DNA of 64,000 bases. Source: Ectorhizobium quercum (GTDB lineage: Bacteria; Pseudomonadota; Alphaproteobacteria; Rhizobiales; Rhizobiaceae). Made by a program: the position numbers and the translations under genes. The stretch is taken from the NCBI RefSeq assembly GCF_026552795.1, contig NZ_JANFPI010000004.1, forward strand, positions 310,001 to 374,000, in the 5' to 3' direction. Below the pieces are notes generated by a model. The model ran no database searches. It worked only from the letters and a program-made list of their open reading frames with translations, and was not told the origin of the DNA. This document shows positions 48,401-55,995 of the stretch, piece by piece. Every line of letters starts with the position of its first letter. The stretch's first letter is position 1.

Positions 48401-49999
48401 GATCGAGGCCCGGACGGTGTCGTTGCCTTCGCCGGCCCGTTCGATGACGACATCGCCGGGATTGTCGACGTAATAGATATCGTCGCCCGCGCCGCCTTCC
48501 ATGCGGTCGGCGCCCTCACGACCGTCGAGGATGTTGTCGCCGCTGTTGCCGACCAGCGTGTTGTCCATCGCATTGCCGGTGCCGTTGAGGTTCAGGTCGC
48601 CGGTCAGCACCAGGCCGTGCGACACGTTATCCAGCGTGATCGACCACTTGTCGCCGTAGACGATATTGTCCGCGTCGGCATATTCGGCAAGCTGGTAGGC
48701 ACGGATGTAATCGACGTTGTAGTCGGCACTGACGAAGCTTGCGTCCGGATCTCCGGGCCAGTAGCCGCCGATGGCCAGATTGGTGACGAGATACATGGGC
48801 TGGTGCATGTCGTCCGGCGTGGCGAGACGGTAGGCCTCGACGCCGTCGATATACCAGACCAGCTCGGTTTCCGTCCACAGGAGGCCGTAGGTGTGCATGC
48901 CGCCCGACGTCTCGCCCACCCAGGAGGAGATGCCGGTTTCGGTATGCTCGCCGTTGGCCACGGAGTGCGCCGTCATGTAGACCGTCGACGTGTCGTCGCC
49001 GATCTGTTCGAAAACGTCCAGTTCCGGCGGCCAGTTGCCGTTGGCGGCCAGCAGCCAGAAGGCGGGCCACGTGCCGGTCTGAGCCGGCACTTCGGCGCGG
49101 ATTTCGAAATAGCCGTAGGTCTGCGAGAAGGTGCCGCGCGAGGAGAGCATGCCGGAGGTATAGTCGTAGCCCGTCACGGCCTGCGTTTCGGCGTCGGCCT
49201 TCTCGGCGCGGATCGTCAGGATGCCGTCGTCGATGGAGAACGGATTGATGCCGAGCCCCTCGTAATAGGCATCGACATAGATCTGCAACTCGCCGTTCAT
49301 GTCGTGCGTGTTGCCGCCCGGGCCGTCATAATAGCTCGTGCGCCATATGCCGCCTTCCGACTGGAGAGTCAGGCTGTCGAACTCCTCGGCCAGGGTGATC
49401 TCGAGACGGGACGTGTCCAGCGCGTACTGGAAATTGCTTTCCGAGAAATCGGCGATCGACGTGTCGAGGAAGGTCAGGGTCTCGCCATTGCCCAGATCCA
49501 GAACCGTGTCGCTTCCCCGCATGGTCATGCTGGAGGTGACTTCGGTGAAGGTGGTGAACCCGTAGGAGCCGATCTTGGCGATATCGACCGTCTGGAAATC
49601 CGTGATGGTATCGGAACCGCTGCCGGGCTGGACGACGAATATGTCGCTGCCGGCGCCGCCGGTCAGCGTATCGTCGCCGCCGCCGCCGAAAAGCGTCTGG
49701 CGGCCGTTGCCGCCGATGATGACGTTGTCCAGATCGTTGCCGATGCCGACGAGGCCGTTGCCCAGGATCGACAGGTTCTCCACGTAATCCGGCAGGGCGT
49801 AGCTCGTTCCCCAGCTGATGATCGTATCGGTGCCTTCCGAGGCATACTCGACCACCGTGTCATATTTGGAAATGATGTAGTAGATATCGTCACCGCGGCC
49901 ACCAATCAGCGTGGCGCCACCTTCCGTACCGGTCAGGACATCATCCGCGTCGGTTCCGACGACCACTTGTCCCGGGACTGCTGCTCTGAGAGTTGCCAT
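45485..49999 (-). CDS. Secreted GH16 beta-glycanase with long RTX repeat tract (ExsH/PlyA-like)
   Basis: 1504 residues. No signal peptide, as expected for type I export. Order: degenerate RTX block (about 14-130), linker, GH16 domain (about 200-437) with active site ELDVFE (nucleophile Glu326, Asp328, acid/base Glu331) and surrounding TWPAFWLLAANGNWPP, then 11 tandem ~81-residue RTX units (473-1364), a twelfth partial unit, and a ~90-residue C-terminal region with DTITDFASNDRIDLS that resembles type I secretion signals, ending EFIL. GH16 relatives in rhizobia cut succinoglycan-type or beta-1,3/1,4 glycans. ExsH, as I recall, is roughly a third this length. Start ATG has GGGGATGGA upstream. 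Confidence 0.9.
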   Translation of the reverse strand: MATLRAAVPGQVVVGTDADDVLTGTEGGATLIGGRGDDIYYIISKYDTVVEYASEGTDTIISWGTSYALPDYVENLSILGNGLVGIGNDLDNVIIGGNGRQTLFGGGGDDTLTGGAGSDIFVVQPGSGSDTITDFQTVDIAKIGSYGFTTFTEVTSSMTMRGSDTVLDLGNGETLTFLDTSIADFSESNFQYALDTSRLEITLAEEFDSLTLQSEGGIWRTSYYDGPGGNTHDMNGELQIYVDAYYEGLGINPFSIDDGILTIRAEKADAETQAVTGYDYTSGMLSSRGTFSQTYGYFEIRAEVPAQTGTWPAFWLLAANGNWPPELDVFEQIGDDTSTVYMTAHSVANGEHTETGISSWVGETSGGMHTYGLLWTETELVWYIDGVEAYRLATPDDMHQPMYLVTNLAIGGYWPGDPDASFVSADYNVDYIRAYQLAEYADADNIVYGDKWSITLDNVSHGLVLTGDLNLNGTGNAMDNTLVGNSGDNILDGREGADRMEGGAGDDIYYVDNPGDVVIERAGEGNDTVRASISYTLGSHVENLTLIGEADINATGNRLDNVLIGNDGNNVLNGGAGADRMEGRGGDDIYYVNNVNDVVVEWANGGTDTVYASVSHALAANVENLTLTGTANLNATGNWMSNILIGNSGNNVLDGGTGADRMEGGGGNDTYYVDNSGDVVVERAGEGTDTVYSTVSYTLTDNVENLIYTGSWNSTLTGNDLANRIVGNEMANTIDGGAGADRMEGGAGDDIYYVDNVNDVVVEKAGEGNDTVRASVSYTLSANVENLTLTGDGNINATGNWLSNTLIGNDGNNVLNGGAGADRMEGRGGDDIYYVDNPDDVVVEWANGGNDTVYSTVNHTLSANVENLIYIGQWNGTLTGNSLANRLIGNSGHNIIDGGIGADYMEGGAGNDTYYVDNADDVVFERAGEGTDTVYSTVSYALTANVENLIYTGQWNGTLTGNGLNNRLVGNSGNNIIDGGAGADRMEGGDGNDTYYVDNAGDVIVERAGEGTDTVYASVSYTLSAYVENLTLTGTANINATGNWLSNTLIGNSGNNILNGGAGADRMDGRDGDDIYYVDNPGDVVVERAGEGTDTVYSTVNHTLAANVENLIYIGQWNGTLTGNSLANRLIGNSGHNVINGGIGADYMEGGAGNDTYYVDNAGDVVVERAGEGTDTVYSTISYTLTDNVENLIYTGTRNNATLTGNSLANRITGNEMANVIDGGAGADRMEGGDGNDTYYVDNAGDVVVERAGEGTDTVYSSISYALTDNVENLIYTGTRNSTLTGNGLDNRITGSDTADIIDGGAGADRMEGRGGDDIYYVDNAGDIVIEWANGGNDTVYSSITHTLAANVENLILTGTANTDGTGNWLDNVLIGNDGDNVLDGGAGADRIEGGLGRDILTGGYGADIFVFNSVADSLAGRADTITDFASNDRIDLSNIYEGTLSFLYDASFTGSAGEVRLAGVNGGVMVNIDVDGDAAADSQILLANVALSAFSTSGNEFIL
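45908..48583 (-). repeat. 11 tandem ~243-bp repeats encoding RTX units
   Basis: Each unit encodes a TGN-x2-xN-x-L/I-x-GN opening, a GGAGADRMEGGxGDDxYYVDN calcium-binding core, a D-V-V-V/I-E-(R-A-G-E-G or W-A-N-G-G) bridge, and an ENL-(T-L-T or I-Y-T)-G end. Units 5-6 and 8-9 are nearly identical over two consecutive units, and 3-4 resembles 9-10, so units were duplicated in blocks. Confidence 0.85.
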
Positions 50000-50163
50000 G
50001 CCAATCCATCCCCGTTTTGGTGGTGATGTGTATTAGTGTTAGCAGGCGCACACTTCGGAAGGTTGAACTCTCTCGCTAAAATGTGAGGGGTCATTTTTAC
50101 CATCCGGTAAGGATTTCGCCGCCGCAGACAGGGCATTTGCCGGTGGTGACGGCGGTCGAAAAC

Positions 50164-50205
50164 AGCAAAGGGACCGTTCCGGCACACGGAGACGGTCCCT
50201 TTGCT
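50164..50205 (-). terminator. Terminator of the phosphodiester/ABC operon
   Basis: AGCAAAGGGACCGT (50164-50177) pairs perfectly with 50192-50205 (14 bases, 14-base loop). On the minus strand it lies 11 bases after the TIM-barrel gene stop and is followed by CTGTTTTC. The remaining bases to the glycanase start (50000-50163) show no gene and probably hold its promoter. Confidence 0.8.
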
Positions 50206-50216
50206 TTCGGGCCGAT

Positions 50217-51134
50217 TTATTCGGCTGCGCGCAGTGCGGAACCGGCGGCGTTGAGCGCGATCAGCCGGTGGGCGCGCTCGAGGCTTGCGGGCTGCTCGGC
50301 GCGATAGCGGCGGCCGATTTCCATCATCAGCACCGTGCCGGGCAGGAAGCTCAGTTCGGAGAAGATGTCCTCCCAGTCGATGTCGCCCCAGCCGAGCGGC
50401 ATGTGCAGGTCGCCGATGCCGAGCGCGGTGTTTTCCTGGAGATGATGGCCGACGAAGAAACCCTGCGGGCGGCCGAAGGAATCGTGGACGTGCAGGTGGC
50501 CGGCGACGGGGGCCATCGCCCGGAGCTGCTCGCGGAAATCCAGCCCGCGATAGGTGGATTCGAGATAGGCATGGCTGAAATCGATCAGCGCGACCAGGTT
50601 CGGATGGTTCACGGCCTTCACCGTTTCCGCCACTTCCGCCGGGGTCTGGCGATACTGGCCAGGCTCGGTGGTGAAGATGTTCTCGAAGGCGATCCTGACG
50701 CCGTAGGGCTCGCAGAATTGCGCCAGTTCGTGCAGCGCGTCGCGTTCGCGCCTGTCGGCCTCGGCCCGGTCGAAGATCGCGGCGGGCCGCAGGTTGCCGC
50801 CGTGCTGGACGAGAATGCGTGCGCCGATGCGGTCGCAGAGAACGACCAGCGCCTTGGCCGCGTCGATCTGATACCGGCAGGTGGCCGGGTCCATGAAATT
50901 GGACGAGACGAGGCCGTGGACCGTGTAGCGGAAGCCGAACTGCTTCGTGAGGGCGACGAGGCGCTCGGCGCGCTCCTCGACGATGCGTCCGCCGGCGATG
51001 AGGTCGAGGCTGGTGAGGCCGAGTTCGACCGTATCGCAGCCGATGTCGGCCAGCGCGCGCAGGTCGCGTTCGAGGCTGTCCAGCTCGCCGTCGACCGATC
51101 CGGCGTTGAAGCCCGTTCCTATGATGTTGCTCAT
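50217..51134 (-). CDS. Sugar phosphate isomerase/epimerase family TIM-barrel protein
   Basis: 305 residues, AP-endonuclease-2/xylose-isomerase-like fold. Candidate metal ligands: Glu in VRIAFENIF, Asp in VALIDFSHAY, His in HLHVHDSFG, Glu in VLMMEIGRRY. It could isomerise a sugar or sugar phosphate released by the operon's other enzymes. Last gene of the eight-gene minus operon; 22 bases separate it from the glycerophosphodiesterase gene. Confidence 0.85.
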   Translation of the reverse strand: MSNIIGTGFNAGSVDGELDSLERDLRALADIGCDTVELGLTSLDLIAGGRIVEERAERLVALTKQFGFRYTVHGLVSSNFMDPATCRYQIDAAKALVVLCDRIGARILVQHGGNLRPAAIFDRAEADRRERDALHELAQFCEPYGVRIAFENIFTTEPGQYRQTPAEVAETVKAVNHPNLVALIDFSHAYLESTYRGLDFREQLRAMAPVAGHLHVHDSFGRPQGFFVGHHLQENTALGIGDLHMPLGWGDIDWEDIFSELSFLPGTVLMMEIGRRYRAEQPASLERAHRLIALNAAGSALRAAE

Positions 51135-51156
51135 GTTCGTCTCCTGAGGGAAGGGT

Positions 51157-51903
51157 TTAGGCGTGTTCCGCCGCTTGCGCCCGCAGGCGCAGCGCGAGGT
51201 CGGGGGTGTCGGAGGTGAGATGGCCGATCTTCCGGTCGAGCCAGAAGCGGATCGGACCGGCGTCGTTGAGCGTCCAGACGCACAGGCGCTCCAGCGGCAG
51301 CCGGGCGGTGATGAGGCTCCATTCCGCCGCCATCAGTTCGTGATGGATGGCGACGATATCGACGAGGCCGTCGACCTTGTCGATGAAGGCGCCGAGCCCG
51401 CCCTGCCGCGCGGCCCACTCCGCGTTGACCGACACCAGGCGGGCGATCTGCGGCGCCTCGCGGCGGCAATCCTCGAGGATCGTCGTGTCGAAGGAGGTCA
51501 GGTGGCAGCGGTTCGCAATTCCGAAGCGGGCGACTTCCGCCGCAACCTTGGCGGCGATGCCCGGATAGGGCTTGCCGGCCTCGTCGACCTTGATCTCGAC
51601 ATGCAGGTCCTTGCCCGAGGGGGCGAGAACCTCGAGCACCTGCGCCAGTGTCGGGATCGTGTCGTCCGAGCCCTTCAGCTTCGTCGCCGCGCGGGCTTCC
51701 GGGGCAAGAAGGCGCACGGGGCCGGTGCCTTCGGTGGTGCGGTCGAGCGTGGCGTCGTGGATGACGGCCAGTTCGCCAGCATCGGTCAGGTGGACGTCGA
51801 ATTCCACGGCGTCGACGTCAAGGGCGAGAACGTTGCGGAAGCCGGTCAGGCCGTTTTCGGGCCAGAGGTTGCGGGCGCCGCGATGGCCGGTGATCTTCGT
51901 CAT
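51157..51903 (-). CDS. Glycerophosphodiester phosphodiesterase family protein
   Basis: 248 residues, compact cytoplasmic type. Active-site features: GHRGARNLWPEN (His-Arg and Glu), VEFDVHLT (Glu-x-Asp), and the second catalytic His in VIHDATLDRTT. Hydrolyses phosphodiesters to an alcohol and a phosphomonoester. Sits behind the ABC importer permeases, as AccF sits behind AccABCDE in the agrocinopine operon, so the imported solute is probably a phosphodiester. Confidence 0.92.
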   Translation of the reverse strand: MTKITGHRGARNLWPENGLTGFRNVLALDVDAVEFDVHLTDAGELAVIHDATLDRTTEGTGPVRLLAPEARAATKLKGSDDTIPTLAQVLEVLAPSGKDLHVEIKVDEAGKPYPGIAAKVAAEVARFGIANRCHLTSFDTTILEDCRREAPQIARLVSVNAEWAARQGGLGAFIDKVDGLVDIVAIHHELMAAEWSLITARLPLERLCVWTLNDAGPIRFWLDRKIGHLTSDTPDLALRLRAQAAEHA

Positions 51904-51922
51904 GGCAGGGGTCTCCTGGGGT

Positions 51923-52804
51923 TCAGCGCAGGGTCGGATCGAGCTTGTCTCGCAGCCAGTCGCCGACGAGCGAGATGGACAGCGTCGTCAGCATGATGAC
52001 GGCGGCGGGGGCGAGCATGATCCACGGCGCGCGGGTGAGATATTCGCGGCCGAAGCCGACCATGTTGCCGAGGCTGGTTTCCGGCGGCTGCACGCCGAGC
52101 CCGAGGAAGGAGAGCCCGCTTTCCATCAGGATGATTTCCGGAAAGGTCAGCGTCATGGAGACGATCAGCGTCGAGGCGACGTTCGGCAGGATGTGCTTGA
52201 GATAGACCCGCGCCGGCGTCGCGCCGAGCTGGACGACCGAGGCGGCATAGCCCTGCGCATTGGCGGAGATGGCAAGCCCCCGGGCGATGCGGGCGTAGCG
52301 CTCCCAGCCGTAGAAGCCCATGAGGCCGATCAGAAGCGGCATGGACGACCCGAAGAAGGCGAGAACCGCAAGCGACATGATGAGAAATGGCAGCGCGGCC
52401 TGAAAATCGGCGAGCACGAGCACCAGATGCTCGACGCTGCCGCGGAACTTGGCGGCGAGAAAGCCGAGCGTCGTGCCGAAGACGGCGGAAATGATCGTCG
52501 CGCCGAAGGCGATGGCCAGCGACACCCGGATCGACTGGATGAGGCGAGACAGCACGTCGCGGCCCAGTTCGTCGGTTCCGAGCAGATGCGGAAAGCTGCC
52601 GGGCAGCGCCAGCCGGCTCTTCAGGTCCATCGCGGTGATGCCGTAGGGGCGCAGCCAGTCGGCGAAAAAGGCGATGAAGACCATCGCCGCAAGCCAGGCG
52701 ATGCCGAAGCCGACCGAGAAGGGCACCTTGCGCAGCCCCTTGCCGATGCGCGAGAAGATCGTGGTCTGCCCGGACGGCACGACGGATGTGTCTGCAATCG
52801 TCAT
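51923..52804 (-). CDS. Peptide-type ABC transporter permease (DppC-like)
   Basis: 293 residues from ATG 52804. N-terminal helix VGFGIAWLAAMVFIAFF, GTDELGRDVLSRLI, EAA loop SVVQLGATPARVYLKHILPN. Partner of the DppB-like permease upstream (11-base gap); the open frame extends upstream but out of register with any homology. Confidence 0.92.
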   Translation of the reverse strand: MTIADTSVVPSGQTTIFSRIGKGLRKVPFSVGFGIAWLAAMVFIAFFADWLRPYGITAMDLKSRLALPGSFPHLLGTDELGRDVLSRLIQSIRVSLAIAFGATIISAVFGTTLGFLAAKFRGSVEHLVLVLADFQAALPFLIMSLAVLAFFGSSMPLLIGLMGFYGWERYARIARGLAISANAQGYAASVVQLGATPARVYLKHILPNVASTLIVSMTLTFPEIILMESGLSFLGLGVQPPETSLGNMVGFGREYLTRAPWIMLAPAAVIMLTTLSISLVGDWLRDKLDPTLR

Positions 52805-52815
52805 GGTTCTTCTCC

Positions 52816-53742
52816 TCAATGGGCGGTCTGGCTGCGAAGGCGCGGGTCGAGCCAGCCGTAGAGCAGGTCGACGATGAGGTTCGAAATGACCATCGCCGCG
52901 GCGATGATCAGCAGGATGCACTGCACGACGGCGAGGTCGCGGTTGGAAACGGACACGACCAGCAGGCGGCCGATGCCCGGCCAGGAGAAGATCGATTCCA
53001 CCACCACGGCGCCGGCGATCAGCGAGCCGACCATGAAGCCGACGATGGTGACGATCGGCACGGCGGCGTTGGGCAGCGCGTGGTTCCACACCACGTCGTT
53101 CCACTTCAGGCCCTTGGCCGAGGCGGTGCGGATATAGGGCTGGCCCATCACCTCGATCATGGCGGAGCGGGAGAAGCGGGCGAGAATGCCTATGCCGCCG
53201 ATGCTCATGGTCAGCGTCGGCAGGATGCCGTGCTGCCAGGTGTCCTGCCCGCCCGAGGGCAGCACGCCGAGGATGATCGAGAAGATCAGCACCAACAGCA
53301 GGCCCATGACGAAGGAGGGGATGGTGAAGCCGAGGATCGCGCCGAAGATCACGCCCCGGTCGATGAAGCTCTGGCGGTGCAGCGCCGCGTAGACGCCGGC
53401 CGGAATGCCGATGGCGAGCTTGAGCAGCAGCGCCGGAATGGTGAGCTGGAGCGTGGCGGGAATGCGCTCGACGACCAGGCCGATGGCCGAGGCCTTGTCG
53501 CGCATCGACACGCCGAAATCGCCGGTGAAGATCGATTTCAGATAGGCGAAATACTGGATCCACAACGGCTGGTCGAGTCCCCACGCGGCGCGGAAGGCGG
53601 CCACGGATTCGTGCGGTGCATCGGGGCCGAGCATGACCTGGGCCGGATCGCCCGACATGCGCAGCACGACGAAGGCGAAGGTGATCACCGCCAGGATGGT
53701 GATGGTGGCGCGGAGGATGCGGGTGAGAACGAAACGGAACAT
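52816..53742 (-). CDS. Peptide-type ABC transporter permease (DppB-like)
   Basis: 308 residues. N-terminal helix FVLTRILRATITILAVITFAFVVLRM, EAA loop IRTASAKGLKWNDVVWNHALPN, and the C-terminal LIVDLLYGWLDPRLR motif. Third component of the importer; 12 bases downstream of the second ATPase gene. Confidence 0.93.
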   Translation of the reverse strand: MFRFVLTRILRATITILAVITFAFVVLRMSGDPAQVMLGPDAPHESVAAFRAAWGLDQPLWIQYFAYLKSIFTGDFGVSMRDKASAIGLVVERIPATLQLTIPALLLKLAIGIPAGVYAALHRQSFIDRGVIFGAILGFTIPSFVMGLLLVLIFSIILGVLPSGGQDTWQHGILPTLTMSIGGIGILARFSRSAMIEVMGQPYIRTASAKGLKWNDVVWNHALPNAAVPIVTIVGFMVGSLIAGAVVVESIFSWPGIGRLLVVSVSNRDLAVVQCILLIIAAAMVISNLIVDLLYGWLDPRLRSQTAH

Positions 53743-53754
53743 CTTCGCTTTTCC

Positions 53755-54738
53755 TTACGCGGCCACGGGTCGGGCGATGTCGGGCACCATGTGGCAGGCG
53801 GCGGTGCGCCCCTCCTCCACCGTCCGAAGCGCCGGCGTGGTGGTGCGGCACAGGTCGGTGGCGAGCGGACAGCGCGGGTGGAAGGCGCAGCCGGTCGGCC
53901 GGTTCGCCGGGTTCGGCGGCTCGCCCTGAAGGATGACGCGGCCCTCCAGCCGCTTGCCCGGCACCGGCACGCTGGAAACGAGCGCCTTGGTGTAGGGATG
54001 GCGGGGCGACAGGAAGATCACGTCGGAGGACGCCTCCTCGACGATCCGCCCGAGATACATCACCGCCACGCGGTCGGCGATGTTGCGCACCACCTTGAGG
54101 TCGTGGCTGATGAAGACCATCGCGATGTCATGGCTCTCCTGAAGGTCGCGCAGCATGTTCACCACCTGCGCCTGAATGGAGACGTCGAGCGCCGAGACCG
54201 GCTCGTCGCAGACGAGAAGCTTCGGGCGGGAGGCGAGTGCCCGGGCGATGACGGCGCGCTGGCGCTGGCCGCCGGAAAACTCGTGCGGATAGCGCCCGGC
54301 CTGATCGGGGCGCAGGCCGACGGCGGCCATCAGCTCGGCCACGCGGGCGGCGCGATGCTCTTTCGGGATGAGGTTGTGGATATCCAGCGGCTCGCCGATC
54401 TGGGCGGCGATGGTCAGGCGGCGGTCGAGCGCGGCCAGCGGGTCCTGATAGACGAGCTGCATTTTCGCGCGCAGCGCCCGCCAGGCGGCCGTGCCGAACG
54501 GCGGCATGGCCGCGCCTTCGAAGAACACCTGCCCGCCCTGCGGCGCATCGATGCCGAGCAGCATGCGCCCGAGGGTCGACTTGCCCGAGCCGCTTTCGCC
54601 GACGATGCCGAGCGTCTCGCCCGGCCGGACGGTCAGCGACACGCCGTCGACGGCGCGAACCGGCGTCGGCTTGCCGAGAAGGCCGCTGCGGGTCTGGTAG
54701 GTGCGGACGAGGTCGTGCGCTTCGAGAAGGTTCGTCAT
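53755..54738 (-). CDS. Peptide-type ABC transporter ATPase (DppF-like)
   Basis: 327 residues from ATG 54738. Walker A GESGSGKST, signature FSGGQRQRAVIARAL, Walker B LLVCDEPVSALD, and a C-terminal Cys-containing extension (GCAFHPRCPLATDLCR) as in DppF/OppF, which in relatives binds an iron-sulfur cluster. One base separates it from the preceding ATPase gene. Confidence 0.94.
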   Translation of the reverse strand: MTNLLEAHDLVRTYQTRSGLLGKPTPVRAVDGVSLTVRPGETLGIVGESGSGKSTLGRMLLGIDAPQGGQVFFEGAAMPPFGTAAWRALRAKMQLVYQDPLAALDRRLTIAAQIGEPLDIHNLIPKEHRAARVAELMAAVGLRPDQAGRYPHEFSGGQRQRAVIARALASRPKLLVCDEPVSALDVSIQAQVVNMLRDLQESHDIAMVFISHDLKVVRNIADRVAVMYLGRIVEEASSDVIFLSPRHPYTKALVSSVPVPGKRLEGRVILQGEPPNPANRPTGCAFHPRCPLATDLCRTTTPALRTVEEGRTAACHMVPDIARPVAA

Positions 54739-54739
54739 G

Positions 54740-55735
54740 TCAGTGCGCTCCCTCCAGGGCGTGGCAGGCGGCCGCCTTCGCGGTTCCGACTGGCCGGTGG
54801 CAGGCAAGACGGCTTCCGTCCGGCAGGTCGGTCAGCGCCGGGCGCAGGTGGCGGCACGCCTCCACCGCATTGGAACAGCGCGGCGTGAAGGCGCAGCCCT
54901 CGGGCAGATGGCGGGGATCGGGCACCGTTCCGGGAATGGGGATCAGCCGCGTGCGTTCGCCGTGAAGGCTCGGAATGGCGTCGAACAGGCCGCGCGTATA
55001 GGGATGGCGCGGCGTGGCGAACAGGGTGTCGATGCCGCCCTGCTCGACGATGCGGCCGGCATACATGACGCAGACGCGCTCGCAGATCTGCGAGACGGCG
55101 CCAAGGTCGTGGCTGATGAAGACGGTGGCCATGCCGGTTTCGGCGCGAAGCTGGATGAGAAGGTCGAGGATCTGCGCCTGGATGGTGGCGTCGAGCGCGG
55201 TGGTCGGTTCGTCGGCGATCAGCAGGTCCGGCTCGCCGGCCAGCGCCATCGCGATCATCAGGCGCTGGCACTGGCCGCCGGAAAATTCGTGCGGGAAGAG
55301 ATCGATGCGGCGGCGGGCATCGGGAATGCCGACCATGTCCATCAGGCGTAGCGCCTCCGCCTTCGCGGCCGCTCCCTTCAGGCCGCGATGCAGGGTGAGC
55401 GCCTCGGTGATCTGGCGGCCGATGCGGATGACGGGATTGAGCGAGCTGGACGGGTCCTGGAAGATCATGGCGACCTTTCCGCCGCGCACCGCCTCCTGCG
55501 TGGAGCGCGCGCCGCCGAGAATCTCACGGCCCTCGACGCGCACCGAGCCGGAAACGCTGGCCTTTCCCGGCAAAAGGCCGAGCGCGGCCAGCCAGGTCAC
55601 GGATTTCCCGCAGCCGGATTCGCCCACCAGTCCGATGGCCTCGCCGCGCCCGACATCGAGGTCGATGCCGTGCAGGACCTGAACGCCGTCGAAGGAGACC
55701 TTCAGGTCACGCAGTTCCACGAGATTGGTCGTCAT
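54740..55735 (-). CDS. Peptide-type ABC transporter ATPase (DppD-like)
   Basis: 331 residues from ATG 55735 (AAAGGTGAGCGCG upstream); an upstream ATG at 55759 lacks a site. Walker A GESGCGKSV, signature FSGGQCQRLMIAMAL, Walker B LLIADEPTTALD, C-terminal GCAFTPRCSNAVEACR. First ATPase of the importer, separated from the binding-protein gene by a 260-base gap with two stem-loops. Confidence 0.94.
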   Translation of the reverse strand: MTTNLVELRDLKVSFDGVQVLHGIDLDVGRGEAIGLVGESGCGKSVTWLAALGLLPGKASVSGSVRVEGREILGGARSTQEAVRGGKVAMIFQDPSSSLNPVIRIGRQITEALTLHRGLKGAAAKAEALRLMDMVGIPDARRRIDLFPHEFSGGQCQRLMIAMALAGEPDLLIADEPTTALDATIQAQILDLLIQLRAETGMATVFISHDLGAVSQICERVCVMYAGRIVEQGGIDTLFATPRHPYTRGLFDAIPSLHGERTRLIPIPGTVPDPRHLPEGCAFTPRCSNAVEACRHLRPALTDLPDGSRLACHRPVGTAKAAACHALEGAH

Positions 55736-55796
55736 CGCGCTCACCTTTCTATCGATCATATGTCGCGGAATGTCCCCGCACACGCTGGGCATTCCG

Positions 55797-55938
55797 GCCT
55801 CCCCCTCTGGCTGCCGCCATCTCTCCCGCAAGGGGGGAGAACGATGGGAGTGACGGCCTCCTGCCACCGTGGACCGGGAGGCTGCCGCGAATTTTCTCCC
55901 CCCCTTGTGGGGGAGATGGCCGGCAGGCCAGAGGGGGG
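55797..55938. repeat. Long imperfect inverted repeat inside the ABC operon
   Basis: Arms of about 45 bases, 55797-55842 and 55892-55938; both contain CCCCTCTGG-CTGCCG-CCATCT-CCC-AAGGGGGGAGAA (mainly mismatched at single bases). It resembles the large palindromes common in rhizobial intergenic DNA. Lying between the binding-protein and ATPase genes, its RNA stem could protect the upstream transcript. Confidence 0.75.
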
Positions 55939-55953
55939 CTTCGCAAACAAGCA

Positions 55954-55981
55954 CGCCGGCCACCCTTTCGGGCGGCCGGCG
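55954..55981 (-). terminator. Stem-loop after the binding-protein gene
   Basis: CGCCGGCC (55954-55961) pairs with GGCCGGCG (55974-55981), 14 bases downstream of the binding-protein stop; minus-strand continuation is TGCTTGTTTGC. Possible attenuator that would keep ATPase/permease levels below the binding protein. Confidence 0.5.
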
Positions 55982-55995
55982 CTTCATTTCGATGG

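Noticed and set aside
45908-48583. Regular repeats of ~243 bp that might suggest an array such as CRISPR or a satellite
   Set aside because: They are in-frame coding repeats with RTX calcium-binding motifs, with no short repeat-spacer structure.
45389-50026. Very long open frames (600 and 901 codons) on the plus strand opposite the RTX gene, rich in Val/Gly/Asp/Ala repeats
   Set aside because: They mirror the tandem DNA repeats of the minus-strand glycanase; the minus frame has a GH16 active site and canonical RTX motifs, the plus frame has none.
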